From JAFNGF01 sp964567045 (GTDB taxonomy: Bacteria; Planctomycetota; Phycisphaerae; Sedimentisphaerales; Anaerobacaceae): a DNA stretch of 64,000 nucleotides. Under the pieces are notes generated by a model. It ran no database searches. It saw only the letters and a list, made by a program, of their open reading frames with translations, and was not told the DNA's origin. A program made the position numbers and the translations under genes. Positions 50,720 through 58,229 of this stretch are shown piece by piece. How positions within the stretch are numbered: the first letter of the stretch is position 1; every line of letters starts with the position of its first letter. The stretch covers positions 1-64,000 of the forward strand of contig CAZMLE010000006.1 in the NCBI GenBank assembly GCA_964567045.1, given 5' to 3'.

Positions 50720-51712
50720 CTACCATCCGGCCAGTTGAAGTAGATCGCTGACAGGCTCGTGCCACCACTTCGGATCTCGCAAGTGCTCTTTTAGCATCAT
50801 AGCAGCAACAACACCGTCTCCGATAGCGGTCGCCAGTTGCATGGCTGCCCCTATTCTGCAATCACCTGCCACGAAGACGCCGGGCACACTCGTTCTAAGA
50901 TATGCACAGTCGCACTTGACAAAGCCCTTTTCGGTCAGCTCAGTAAAGCCCTTAAGAAAGCCGGTGTTTGGCTCCGCGCCGACAAATATAAATACACCAT
51001 CGCAGGAGTAGTCTTGCTCCCGGCTGGTCTTGAGGTCCTTCAATCTGACCGACTGAACTTGGCCTTTACCCTGTACAGCGGTTGCAACCGTGCTATACCT
51101 GATAATCAAATTAGAATCAGGCTGACCGGCCTTTTGCTTAAGCTCTTCAACCAGGACCTTGGTAGCTCTGAATTCGTCTCTGCGATGGATAACCGTGACC
51201 TTACGGGCGTATTTTGTCAGATGGAGCGTCTCTTCAAGCGCCGTGTTGCCGCCGCCCACCGCGACTACATTCTTGCCCTTGAAAAACGGCGCATCGCATG
51301 TTCCACAATAGCTTACGCCCGCACCGCGGAAATCTTCTTCACCGGGAATTCCGAGCTTGCGATAGTTGCTGCCCGGGGCGAGAATTACGGTCCTGGCGGC
51401 AAATTTATCTTCATCACAGTAAACAGCGATGCTGCGGTCTGGCAGTTTCTCCAGCTTGGCTGCCTCGCAACTGGTTTTTATCTCGGCCCCGAAGCTTTTA
51501 GCCTGCTTTTGCATCTGTTCAATTAGGCCCGGACCATCAATTTGGATTATGCCGGGATAGTTCTCAATTCTGTTTGTCGTAGCGATCTGTCCGCCGGGCA
51601 CGAGTTTCTCGAGCACCAAGGTCGTCAGTCTGTCGCGGGAGGTATAAAGCGCTGCCGCCAGGCCGGCTGGCCCCGCCCCAACGATAATAACGTCATATAC
51701 GCTATCGGTCAT
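50720..51712 (-). CDS. trxB: Thioredoxin reductase
   Basis: A 330-residue FAD/NADPH flavoenzyme that regenerates reduced thioredoxin. FAD motif VIIVGAGPAGLAAAL (residues 9-23), redox centre YCGTCDAPFF near 137 (C-G-T-C), NADPH motif VVAVGGGNTALEETL near 152, and C-terminal GVFVAGDCRIGAAMQLATAIGDG. It overlaps the upstream thioredoxin by 4 bp (ATGA), so reductase and substrate are coupled. Confidence 0.95.
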   Translation of the reverse strand: MTDSVYDVIIVGAGPAGLAAALYTSRDRLTTLVLEKLVPGGQIATTNRIENYPGIIQIDGPGLIEQMQKQAKSFGAEIKTSCEAAKLEKLPDRSIAVYCDEDKFAARTVILAPGSNYRKLGIPGEEDFRGAGVSYCGTCDAPFFKGKNVVAVGGGNTALEETLHLTKYARKVTVIHRRDEFRATKVLVEELKQKAGQPDSNLIIRYSTVATAVQGKGQVQSVRLKDLKTSREQDYSCDGVFIFVGAEPNTGFLKGFTELTEKGFVKCDCAYLRTSVPGVFVAGDCRIGAAMQLATAIGDGVVAAMMLKEHLRDPKWWHEPVSDLLQLAGW

Positions 51713-52074
51713 TCCGAACCTATTCCCGCCTGCTGCAAGTGCGGCTCTATTTTTTTCTTGATGTCGGACTCAAAATTCGGCGTAACGCTCGTGATTTGGC
51801 CTACAAATTTGCCGGATTTGTACAGATGTAAAGTTGGTATGCTCATAATGCCGCGTTCGGTGGCTGTCTGACGTGCGTCGTCAACATTCAACTTGCAGAC
51901 CTTTAGCTTTCCGGCATAGTCTCGGGCTATTTTTTCGATCACCGGCCCAGCCATTCGGCAGGGGCCACACCACTGGGCCCAGAAATCCACCAGCACCGGC
52001 GTGGCGGATTGCAATACTTCGCTCTCAAAAGTTGCATCGTCGACATTAATCGGCTTACCGTCTGCCATTTTCAT
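51709..52074 (-). CDS. Thioredoxin (second copy)
   Basis: A 121-residue thioredoxin with active site FWAQWCGPCRMAGPVI and cis-Pro in GIMSIPTLHLYKSGK. It is about as close to the 50242-50583 copy as paralogues would be (shared AKVCKLN.DDAR.. and I.SIPT). It heads the trxA-trxB-trxA-SDR-SEC-C-recJ run. A promoter should lie in the upstream 378-bp gap, which is otherwise filled by repeats. Confidence 0.94.
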   Translation of the reverse strand: MKMADGKPINVDDATFESEVLQSATPVLVDFWAQWCGPCRMAGPVIEKIARDYAGKLKVCKLNVDDARQTATERGIMSIPTLHLYKSGKFVGQITSVTPNFESDIKKKIEPHLQQAGIGSE

Positions 52075-52202
52075 GCTCCTTGTTGCAAAAAACCAAGACG
52101 TAAGGTCAAAGCCAGATACTAAGATGCAAAATGGTCTGTGTCAATTAGGATTGCTCGTTTTTCGATTTGGGCGTGAAACTACGGCAAAACCGCGAAGAAA
52201 AA

Positions 52203-52271
52203 ACCCCACGTAAATCCGCCGTACGCCCGCCATACTTCTGGCGGGTAAATCTGGCGGATAAAACGTGGGGC
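52203..52271. repeat. Nested palindrome CCCCACGT[CCGCC[CCCGCC/GGCGGG]GGCGG]ACGTGGGG, copy 1
   Basis: Three inverted repeats sit one inside another: CCCCACGT/ACGTGGGG, CCGCC/GGCGG and CCCGCC/GGCGGG. The same 69 bp recur almost unchanged at 57159-57227. It is followed by CTAAATG...TTTAGCCCCCAGTTTCACTGGGGG. The 378-bp gap 52075-52451 holds no gene. Confidence 0.85.
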
Positions 52272-52451
52272 TAAATGTTTTTCGATTTTTTTATTTAGCC
52301 CCCAGTTTCACTGGGGGTTCCGGTTTCACCAGGGGTTATATCTATTTTCACGTTTCACGTGGGTTCAACCTACCTCCTGTTTGACCGGCGGTTTTGCCCC
52401 CATTTTCGCCCTATATTTGGTCCGGTTGCAGGCCGAAGCGGTCGAGCTTTT

Positions 52452-52673
52452 CTACACGGCGTAGCTGAGGACTTCGAGTTCGGCAGTCTTGTCTATCTGA
52501 CTCAGGATACGGTCCACCTTTTGCATAACCTCATCTTCGAGTACATACTCGTTACAGTTCCGGCACTGCAAAACAGGCAGCCCCTTGATGATGACGATGG
52601 AGTCACGGCCAATCTTAAACGGCAAATTTGTAACCAGCTTCTCTAATTTTCCTCCACAGTTATGACAAATCAT
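52452..52673 (-). CDS. YgiT-type zinc-finger protein (antitoxin-like)
   Basis: A 73-residue protein with two CxxC pairs, MICHNCGGKLEKL and VLQCRNCNEYVLEDEV, the zinc site of YgiT/MqsA-type proteins. The C-terminal helix (VMQKVDRILSQIDKTAELEV) probably mediates pairing. It lacks the DNA-binding HTH of full MqsA, like other short YgiT-type zinc-finger proteins. Its ATG overlaps the end of the DUF4258 gene by 4 bp, which marks a two-gene toxin-antitoxin-like unit. Confidence 0.85.
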   Translation of the reverse strand: MICHNCGGKLEKLVTNLPFKIGRDSIVIIKGLPVLQCRNCNEYVLEDEVMQKVDRILSQIDKTAELEVLSYAV

Positions 52674-52993
52674 TGTTTTCTCCTCGTTCTGAAATCTTTT
52701 TCCCATTTGTCCAGGGTCGGTCTGTACGCTGTAATAATCGTCACGCTATCGCTTTCTACCTCTGTTGCTACCTGAATATGAATGACCTGCCCCCGGTATT
52801 CTGCGTATAGAAGATAGCTTGGCAAGTACTTGTTTTTCAGGTATTGCTCTACGATCTCGTAGCTATCCGCCGAAGCCAAAATTGCCTCCCTCGGTATGAA
52901 GCGGCCTTTCAATCGCATATTGACGTGGTACGTCCAGCGTATTCTGCGGCGGCTGATACAAGATTTAATAAAACCTAAGATATCGGTCTCCAT
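52670..52993 (-). CDS. DUF4258-domain protein (toxin-like partner)
   Basis: A 107-residue protein of the DUF4258 family (RelE/BrnT-like small fold). Signatures are RRIRWTYHVNMRLKGRFIPR near residue 15 (H and R conserved), AILASADSYEIVEQYLKNKY, and the strand pair VIHIQVATEVESDSVTIITAYRP near 68. It is the first gene of a pair with the YgiT-type protein. The gene order toxin then antitoxin resembles MqsRA. Whether it is a ribonuclease is inference. Confidence 0.82.
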   Translation of the reverse strand: METDILGFIKSCISRRRIRWTYHVNMRLKGRFIPREAILASADSYEIVEQYLKNKYLPSYLLYAEYRGQVIHIQVATEVESDSVTIITAYRPTLDKWEKDFRTRRKQ

Positions 52994-53048
52994 CGCTTCA
53001 CGCGGCTACAGCTTGTCATGATTCTATCTTGGCAGGTCTTATTGTCAA

Positions 53049-54083
53049 TTACGTTCGTTCTTCTGGTATGGTCTCGCCTTGTATCTGCTCAAGTTGCATA
53101 CCGAAGCGATTGAGCTTTGTTTGGCCTTCATCGTATTGGCTCTGAGCGTTTCGCAAATGCTTGCCGAGAACATCCCAATTTTCAAGAAAACCGGCGAACG
53201 AGGCGTTCAGCCTTTTTAAGTTCTGGCGGATTTCCGCTGCCTGTTTTTCTATCTGCAGGCCGTGCAGGCCCATCGCCACCGTCATCAAGTACGCGTACAA
53301 CAAATTCGGCGAAACCGGCACTACCTTCTTATCCAGGCAATATTGCAGAAGGTCTTGCGTATCGCTTACATACTTGACGATGGTCTCGTAGTAAACGTTC
53401 TCAGCAGGTATATACATCATCGCAAAGTCAAGCGTGCCCTCCGCAGGCCTGATATAGTCGCCGGCGATCTTATCAATATGGTTGATGCAATCTTTTATAA
53501 ACTGTCTGCGGGCCTTGGCTTTTTCATCTTCTGCTTCGGCCTTTGCGATTTTTTCAAAACTCGGTAGCGGAAACTTGGCGTCTATCGACACGGAAAAATC
53601 GGTCATCTGCACCACCGCATCAACCACTTTGCCATCCTTGAAAGCATACTGCAATCGGTAACTACCCTTCGGCAGAATCTGCGCAAGCAGGTTCTCCAGC
53701 GACCATTCGCCCATCTGGCCTCGCAGCTTGGGGCTGCTCAAAATATCCTGTAGGCGTCTGACTTCGGTTCCAAGTTGCAGCATCTGTTTGTTGGCACCCT
53801 GAAGCTCGCCAATTTGAGTGTTTAGCTGGCTGAGCACCTGCTGGCTGGACTGCATACCCCGGCTGATATTGGCTTGCCCGTCCAGTAACGATTTGTTAAG
53901 CTCGATGCGAATGTTGTCCTGGACTGCCTGAAGTGTTTCGAGCCGCTGCTGAAGCTGGCCGATGCCGGTTGCCTGACCAGCAATCTCTTTTCTGCCGGCA
54001 AAGTTCGCGGTAATCAGCCAAATCAAAAGGCCCAGGACAAATACAATTAGAACGATAACGATAGTGATGAGGAATGGTTCCAT
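53049..54083 (-). CDS. rmuC: DNA recombination protein RmuC
   Basis: A 344-residue RmuC-family protein: one N-terminal membrane helix (LITIVIVLIVFVLGLLIWLI), a long coiled coil (residues 35-115, QQRLETLQAVQDNIRIELNKS) and the PD-(D/E)XK-like nuclease core with GQMGEWSLENLLAQILP, VDAVVQM, VSIDAKFPLPSFEKIA (D-x-K motif), and LDFAMMYIPAENVYYE. The family limits inversions and is linked with recombination. It is divergent from the HAD gene by 81 bp. Confidence 0.95.
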   Translation of the reverse strand: MEPFLITIVIVLIVFVLGLLIWLITANFAGRKEIAGQATGIGQLQQRLETLQAVQDNIRIELNKSLLDGQANISRGMQSSQQVLSQLNTQIGELQGANKQMLQLGTEVRRLQDILSSPKLRGQMGEWSLENLLAQILPKGSYRLQYAFKDGKVVDAVVQMTDFSVSIDAKFPLPSFEKIAKAEAEDEKAKARRQFIKDCINHIDKIAGDYIRPAEGTLDFAMMYIPAENVYYETIVKYVSDTQDLLQYCLDKKVVPVSPNLLYAYLMTVAMGLHGLQIEKQAAEIRQNLKRLNASFAGFLENWDVLGKHLRNAQSQYDEGQTKLNRFGMQLEQIQGETIPEERT

Positions 54084-54164
54084 ATTTGTATCCTTAAAAA
54101 ATCAGCTTGATTATAGGTGACGGGGTAGAAACCCCCAAATAAATTTGGGGGCTAAACTTGTCCA

Positions 54165-54791
54165 ATGCGAAAAGTAAAAGCTGTCATATTCGACTGGGGA
54201 GGTGTGCTAATAGACGACCCAAGGCCGGGGCTGATGCGGTACTGCGCCCACGCCTTTAACGTGCCGGTCGAGGTCTACACCCAAGTACACGATAAGTTCC
54301 TGGAAGATTTCCAAAAAGGTTTGGTCATCGAACGGACGTTCTGGCAGAGGGTCTGCAAAGAGTTGAATAGGCCAGAGCCGCAGCCCGCCGCCCGTCTGGC
54401 AGGCAGCCAGAACTCCCTGTGGGGCGATGCCTTTCGCTCGGCCTATTCGCCGCGGGCAGAGGTTTTTGCTCTGGCATCGGCACTACACAACAAGGGCTAC
54501 AAAACGGCGCTTTTATCCAATACCGAAGTGCCCGCAATGGAGTTCTTTCGTCAGTTGCGCTACGATATGTTCGATGTGCTTGTCTTTTCCTGTGCAGAAG
54601 GGGCACAAAAGCCGGAAAAGAAAATCTACGAAGTGACAGTGGAGAAACTCCGCTCACTGCCGGAGCAAGCAGTGCTCGTAGACGACAAGCCGCAGTTCAT
54701 AAAAGGGGCGCAACAAGCGGGACTCAAGGGAATTCTCTTTGCGAATCTCGAACAGGTTAAAAGTGATTTAGCTGCGCTCAGAGTGAAATAA
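54165..54791 (+). CDS. HAD-superfamily hydrolase
   Basis: A 208-residue HAD phosphatase-like protein. Motif I AVIFDWGGVLIDD (residues 6-18) has Trp where the second catalytic Asp is usual, as in a subfamily annotated as HAD IA variant 3. Motif II KTALLSNTE near 120, motif III EGAQKPEKKIY near 140 and motif IV AVLVDDKPQFIKGA near 167 are intact. It is a cytosolic small-molecule phosphatase of unknown substrate. It ends 3 bp before the homocysteine methyltransferase-like gene reading frame, so the two are coupled. Confidence 0.88.
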   Translation: MRKVKAVIFDWGGVLIDDPRPGLMRYCAHAFNVPVEVYTQVHDKFLEDFQKGLVIERTFWQRVCKELNRPEPQPAARLAGSQNSLWGDAFRSAYSPRAEVFALASALHNKGYKTALLSNTEVPAMEFFRQLRYDMFDVLVFSCAEGAQKPEKKIYEVTVEKLRSLPEQAVLVDDKPQFIKGAQQAGLKGILFANLEQVKSDLAALRVK

Positions 54792-54821
54792 TTCTTGAGC
54801 AAACCACAATTGAGGCTGCCG

Positions 54822-55694
54822 ATGGACTTCTTAACATTCCTGCATGAGCAAAAGACAATTCTGCTCGATGGGGCTATGGGAACACAATTGGATAAACGCG
54901 GCTTAATGTCGCGCGGCAGAAACAATCTCGATGCCCACGAGGTGGTGCTCGAAATCCATCAGGAATACGCCCGGTGCGGCTGCCATGCTCTGACCACCAA
55001 TACGCTGACCATGAACCGCATCTACGTCGAGACGCACAATGTCGGCGTCTGCGTGCGAGAGGTGAATCGGGCAGGAGCCGAACTAGCCCGGCAGGCGGCT
55101 AACAAGCATCAGTACGTGCTGGGCGATATCAGCTCGACCGGCCAACTGCTTGAGCCTTACGGGACTTACAAAGAGTCGCAGCTCTATGACGCCTTCAAAG
55201 AGCAAGCTGAAATCCTGGCAGAATCAGGCGTGGATGGCTTCATCATCGAGACGATGTTTGACCTTCGCGAGGCGCTGTGCGCCCTCCAAGCATGCAAGGG
55301 TAATTTGTCGCTGCCTGTCATTGTCTCGATAGCTTTTGCAACAGAAACAAAAGGGGCACGAACAATAATGGGCAACTCCGCCCAGCAGTGTGCCCAAAGC
55401 CTTACCGACGCGGGGGCAGATGTTATCGGCGCCAACTGCGGCGAGCTTGACCCGGCTCAAATGGCAGCGGTGGTATCCCTATTTCGGTCGGCCACAACCC
55501 TGCCGATTCTGGCACAGCCCAACGCCGGCAAGCCAAAGCTGGTTGGCGAAAAGACGGTGTTCGAAATGACGCCTGAGCCTTTTGCCGGCGGAATTGCCGA
55601 ATGCCTGCATGCCGGGGCGCGCATTGTAGGCGGCTGCTGTGGAACAACGCCCGAGCACATTCGGGCGGTCGCTGCGATGTTGGATCGGGAGTGA
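54822..55694 (+). CDS. Homocysteine S-methyltransferase-family protein
   Basis: A 290-residue TIM-barrel methyltransferase of the MmuM/BHMT family, which transfers a methyl group to homocysteine. Motifs are ILLDGAMGTQLDKRGLMSRG near the start, TTNTLTMNRIY, FIIETMFDLREALCA, VIGANCGELDP (first zinc Cys) near 205, and GARIVGGCCGTTPEHIRA near 270 (Cys-Cys zinc ligands). ATG 54822 is preferred to a TTG at 54795. The methyl donor cannot be told (S-methylmethionine, betaine, or a MetH-like partial protein). Confidence 0.9.
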   Translation: MDFLTFLHEQKTILLDGAMGTQLDKRGLMSRGRNNLDAHEVVLEIHQEYARCGCHALTTNTLTMNRIYVETHNVGVCVREVNRAGAELARQAANKHQYVLGDISSTGQLLEPYGTYKESQLYDAFKEQAEILAESGVDGFIIETMFDLREALCALQACKGNLSLPVIVSIAFATETKGARTIMGNSAQQCAQSLTDAGADVIGANCGELDPAQMAAVVSLFRSATTLPILAQPNAGKPKLVGEKTVFEMTPEPFAGGIAECLHAGARIVGGCCGTTPEHIRAVAAMLDRE

Positions 55695-55703
55695 CATAAA
55701 ATC

Positions 55704-56147
55704 ATGGCAAACTACCACCTGGTAATCCTGAAAAAGCCTTATCTGGATGCAATATTGGCGGGCCGAAAAACCATCGAGTCGCGTTTTACAAGGACCAGGC
55801 ACTACTTTTTCGGGCAGGTCCAGGCCGGCGATAAATTGTTCTTGAAGGTAAGTTCCGGACCGGTATGTGCAGTAGCAACTGTCGCCGCAGTTGAGTACTT
55901 TGAGAATTTGACACCGGAGCAAATAGGCGACATAAAACGCCGGTACAACCACTATATCCAGGCAGACGAGCAGTATTGGCAAAGCAAGGCGGACTGTAGA
56001 TTTGGATTTTTGGTCTGCTTGGAAAATGTAGAGACGATTGAGCCCCGGCAAATAAGCAAGAAAGACTGGCGGGCGTGGGTAGTTCTAACAGCTAAAGAAA
56101 ACTTTGGCCTGCTGAATCCTGCGGCCATAAAAAGGCTCAGTCGATGA
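55704..56147 (+). CDS. ASCH-domain protein
   Basis: A 147-residue small protein with an ASCH/PUA-like beta-barrel. The N-terminal pattern LVILKKPYLDAILAGRKTIESRFTR (K and G-K-T-I-E-x-R core) is the family signature, followed by AGDKLFLKVSSGPVCAVATV. ASCH domains are proposed to bind RNA or nucleotides; some act as deaminases or hydrolases. It starts 9 bp after the methyltransferase-like gene and is likely in the same operon. Confidence 0.85.
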   Translation: MANYHLVILKKPYLDAILAGRKTIESRFTRTRHYFFGQVQAGDKLFLKVSSGPVCAVATVAAVEYFENLTPEQIGDIKRRYNHYIQADEQYWQSKADCRFGFLVCLENVETIEPRQISKKDWRAWVVLTAKENFGLLNPAAIKRLSR

Positions 56148-56275
56148 ACGTCCCGCTACATTATGGCAAATTCCCTCCTAATGCCGCAATAAACCTTTGC
56201 CTTGAATTCGTCTAACTTAACAGAGGCTGATGTATTGAGACAAATAACCCATATTTTTGAATAGGAGGACAAAAG

Positions 56276-57124
56276 ATGTGCAAAAAAATCACTCTGATTA
56301 TCGCGGTGGTAGCTCTGCTGATAGGTGTACAAAGCCTAATCGCCCAAGAAAGAGACGCGGACAGACCCCGCGAAAGCGGACTGCGCGACCCAGCCAGACC
56401 TGCTGAAAGACAGCCAGTAATGCGCGAACCAGTTGAAGGAGGCGACATGGAGCGCGGCAGAAGAGAAAGGGCCGAGCGCGGCGACCAGCCCGAGCCGGGA
56501 CCTCCCGTGGCCGTGGAAGGCAGACGCCGGCCAGCTCCGCCTATGGCCCCTGCCAAAACTGGGCCCGTGCGAGAGGACCTCGGCGAGTGGCTGGATGAGC
56601 TTACAAGGGCCTATCGCGCAAACGACAGGGAAAAGATGGGTGAAATAATCCGCCAGATGCAGCAGCTCCGGCAGCAGCAGATGCCCGGCAAGGTTTTCGG
56701 CCAGCGCGGGCAAGATTTCGACCAAGGCCCTAAAGTAGAAAAGGGGCGTGCCGGCGTGGAGAAAAAGGCTCCCAAGCCGGCAGAAAAAACCCCGCAGCCG
56801 GCAAAAAAACCTCCTCAGGTTTGGAAAGACCAGCAAGGCGGGTTCCCCGGCGGCCAGGCCGGATGGGGCGTATGCCCGTGGTGTGGTCGGTGTCCTCTAT
56901 GCGGCGCTATGGCCGGACAAGGTAAGGGCTTTCAGCAAAGAGGTTTTGGCCGATTCCGTCCAGAGGGGCCGCTACCTCCGGTTATGGACAAGCCAGTTGC
57001 CTCAGCGCCGCTCCAGCCGCCCAGAGGTCCAGCCAGACGTGGTTGGGCACCTCCACTACCGATGAATCCAGCACCGGGCGGCATAGAGCCGAGGCCTGAG
57101 CCTGTCGAGCCAAGACAGGATTAG
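56276..57124 (+). CDS. Exported Pro/Arg-rich protein with a CPWCGRCPLCG zinc motif
   Basis: A 282-residue secreted protein I do not recognise. The signal peptide is LIIAVVALLIGVQSLIAQ. It contains Arg/Glu/Pro-rich repeats (residues 20-90), an acidic-basic helix LGEWLDELTRAYRANDREKM (105-124), a Lys/Pro region (KKAPKPAEKTPQPAKKPP), and the cluster VCPWCGRCPLCGAM near residue 200, which is two CxxC pairs. The C-terminus PEPVEPRQD is read from CCTGAGCCTGTCGAGCC, a member of the GACTGAGC/GTCGA repeat family. AGGAGG lies before the ATG. Only a structural or metal-binding role can be suggested. Confidence 0.75.
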   Translation: MCKKITLIIAVVALLIGVQSLIAQERDADRPRESGLRDPARPAERQPVMREPVEGGDMERGRRERAERGDQPEPGPPVAVEGRRRPAPPMAPAKTGPVREDLGEWLDELTRAYRANDREKMGEIIRQMQQLRQQQMPGKVFGQRGQDFDQGPKVEKGRAGVEKKAPKPAEKTPQPAKKPPQVWKDQQGGFPGGQAGWGVCPWCGRCPLCGAMAGQGKGFQQRGFGRFRPEGPLPPVMDKPVASAPLQPPRGPARRGWAPPLPMNPAPGGIEPRPEPVEPRQD

Positions 57125-57158
57125 TTTGAACCTGCGGCAAAAAACGCAAACAAGTAAA

Positions 57159-57290
57159 ACCCCACGTAAATCCGCCGCTCGCCCGCCATACTTCTGGCGG
57201 GTAAATCTGGCGGATAAAACGTGGGGGCTAAATATTTAGCCCCCGGTTTGGGACCCCGCAAAGCGGGAACCCTCACCGGGGGTTTGTTTT
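57159..57290. repeat. Nested palindrome copy 2, followed by a second nested pair
   Basis: 57159-57227 repeats 52203-52271 almost base for base. After CTAAATATTTAG it continues with an AGCCCCCGGTTT arm (57237-57250), then a GGGACCCCGCAAAGCGGG palindrome (57251-57268), and then ACCGGGGGTTTG closing the arm. So a GGGACCCCGC element sits inside another hairpin. Confidence 0.8.
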
Positions 57291-57348
57291 TGTATGGAAA
57301 CAAAATTGCGGGTGTGAAACTGCGCTACATGACTGTTTAGCGCATTGT

Positions 57349-57897
57349 TTACAGCCAATTGCCGGGATAGAAGATGGATTGAGGACGAACATTGAATACT
57401 CTGCACAGCCCCTCTATTAGTGCCTCTGTCCTTTTGACCTGGCAGTTGGTTGGATGGGTGTTTTTGCCGTCGGCTATAACGCAGATGCGAATAGTCGCAA
57501 GGCCGCCGTACCAGCTTCGGTCGGGCACGCTCGACCACTGCTTCTGCCATCTTTCGGTGGGCTGGACCTGGCCATCGAGATCGCCGAACCCGTTGCATAT
57601 AACATAATGGTAGTTAAGGTCTTCGGGGCTGGCCAGGCCCTGCAATGAAGCCAGATATTCGATATTGCCAGCTTCGGTGCCGCTATAGTAGATTTCAATC
57701 CTGTTCCAGCGATCAGGCAATTGACAGGCCCGCGAGGGAATCGCCTCTTTAACAGGGTCAAGACTATAATAGCTTGAAAGACAGAATGCACCAGCGGAGG
57801 GCGGATTATTGCCCAGAGCCATAAGAACAGCCGCCCCCGTCGTCATTGAAACCAATAATGCAGCTAAGACTTTCGCTACCCTTGACTGATCCGACAT
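57349..57897 (-). CDS. Exported amidase_2/PGRP-like protein with lost zinc ligands
   Basis: A 182-residue protein with a signal/anchor (VAKVLAALLVSMTTGAAVLMAL) and the fold of N-acetylmuramoyl-L-alanine amidases (amidase_2/PGRP). Conserved blocks are DRWNRIEIYYSGTEAGN near residue 62 and YHYVICNGFGDLDGQVQPTERWQKQW near 96, then IRICVIADG near 135. The ligand His-His of IHHS reads YYS, and the later H-T position is SWYGG, so zinc binding is not expected. It may bind peptidoglycan without cutting it. It is a single gene divergent from the repeat-rich gap. Confidence 0.72.
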   Translation of the reverse strand: MSDQSRVAKVLAALLVSMTTGAAVLMALGNNPPSAGAFCLSSYYSLDPVKEAIPSRACQLPDRWNRIEIYYSGTEAGNIEYLASLQGLASPEDLNYHYVICNGFGDLDGQVQPTERWQKQWSSVPDRSWYGGLATIRICVIADGKNTHPTNCQVKRTEALIEGLCRVFNVRPQSIFYPGNWL

Positions 57898-58229
57898 AAT
57901 TCCGCCCAGATGAATTTAGAATTCCGAATCCTTCGCCCACGCTCAGGACAGGTTTAGAATTTTCAATTTTTGCTTGCCTATAACATCGGCACATGCCGGT
58001 AGATTACTGTAGAATTTTGCGCAAAATTCTGCTCCATGCCCTATATTGATTTATGGGACTCCTGTCGGTATATTTACTTCGCCGTCGTGCAGAGCCCAAG
58101 TATTGAGCCCCGCAATCCGTCGACCCGGCTCAGGCCCGCCCCGAGCAAGGCCGAGGGGACCGGTTTATTGCGGGGTTTTGACGCCCGCCTTTGACGCGGG
58201 GGCATGTTCCTAAGGAAGGGAGAAAAGAA
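57898..58229. repeat. 332-bp repeat-rich gap with split CCCCGCAAT hairpin, copy 3
   Basis: The gap begins with a GAATCCTTCGCCCACGCTCAGGACAGG-type element near 57927-57955. At 58108-58116 CCCCGCAAT begins and closes at 58167-58175 (ATTGCGGGG), with about 50 bp (a GTCGACCCGGCTCAGG element and a GCCCGCCCCGAGC element) inside. The intact form is at 35019-35038. No gene is seen; AAGGGAGAAAAG at 58214-58225 is the ribosome site for the next gene. Confidence 0.75.

Noticed and set aside
56336..56836. 166-codon minus-strand frame opposite the Pro-rich secreted protein gene
   Set aside because: Its Phe/Leu/Ser-rich composition follows from the Pro/Arg/Glu-rich codons on the other strand. The plus-strand gene has a signal peptide and AGGAGG.
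57159..57290. Insertion sequence or transposon with transposase
   Set aside because: There are palindromes but no transposase frame anywhere near, so the elements are non-autonomous at best.
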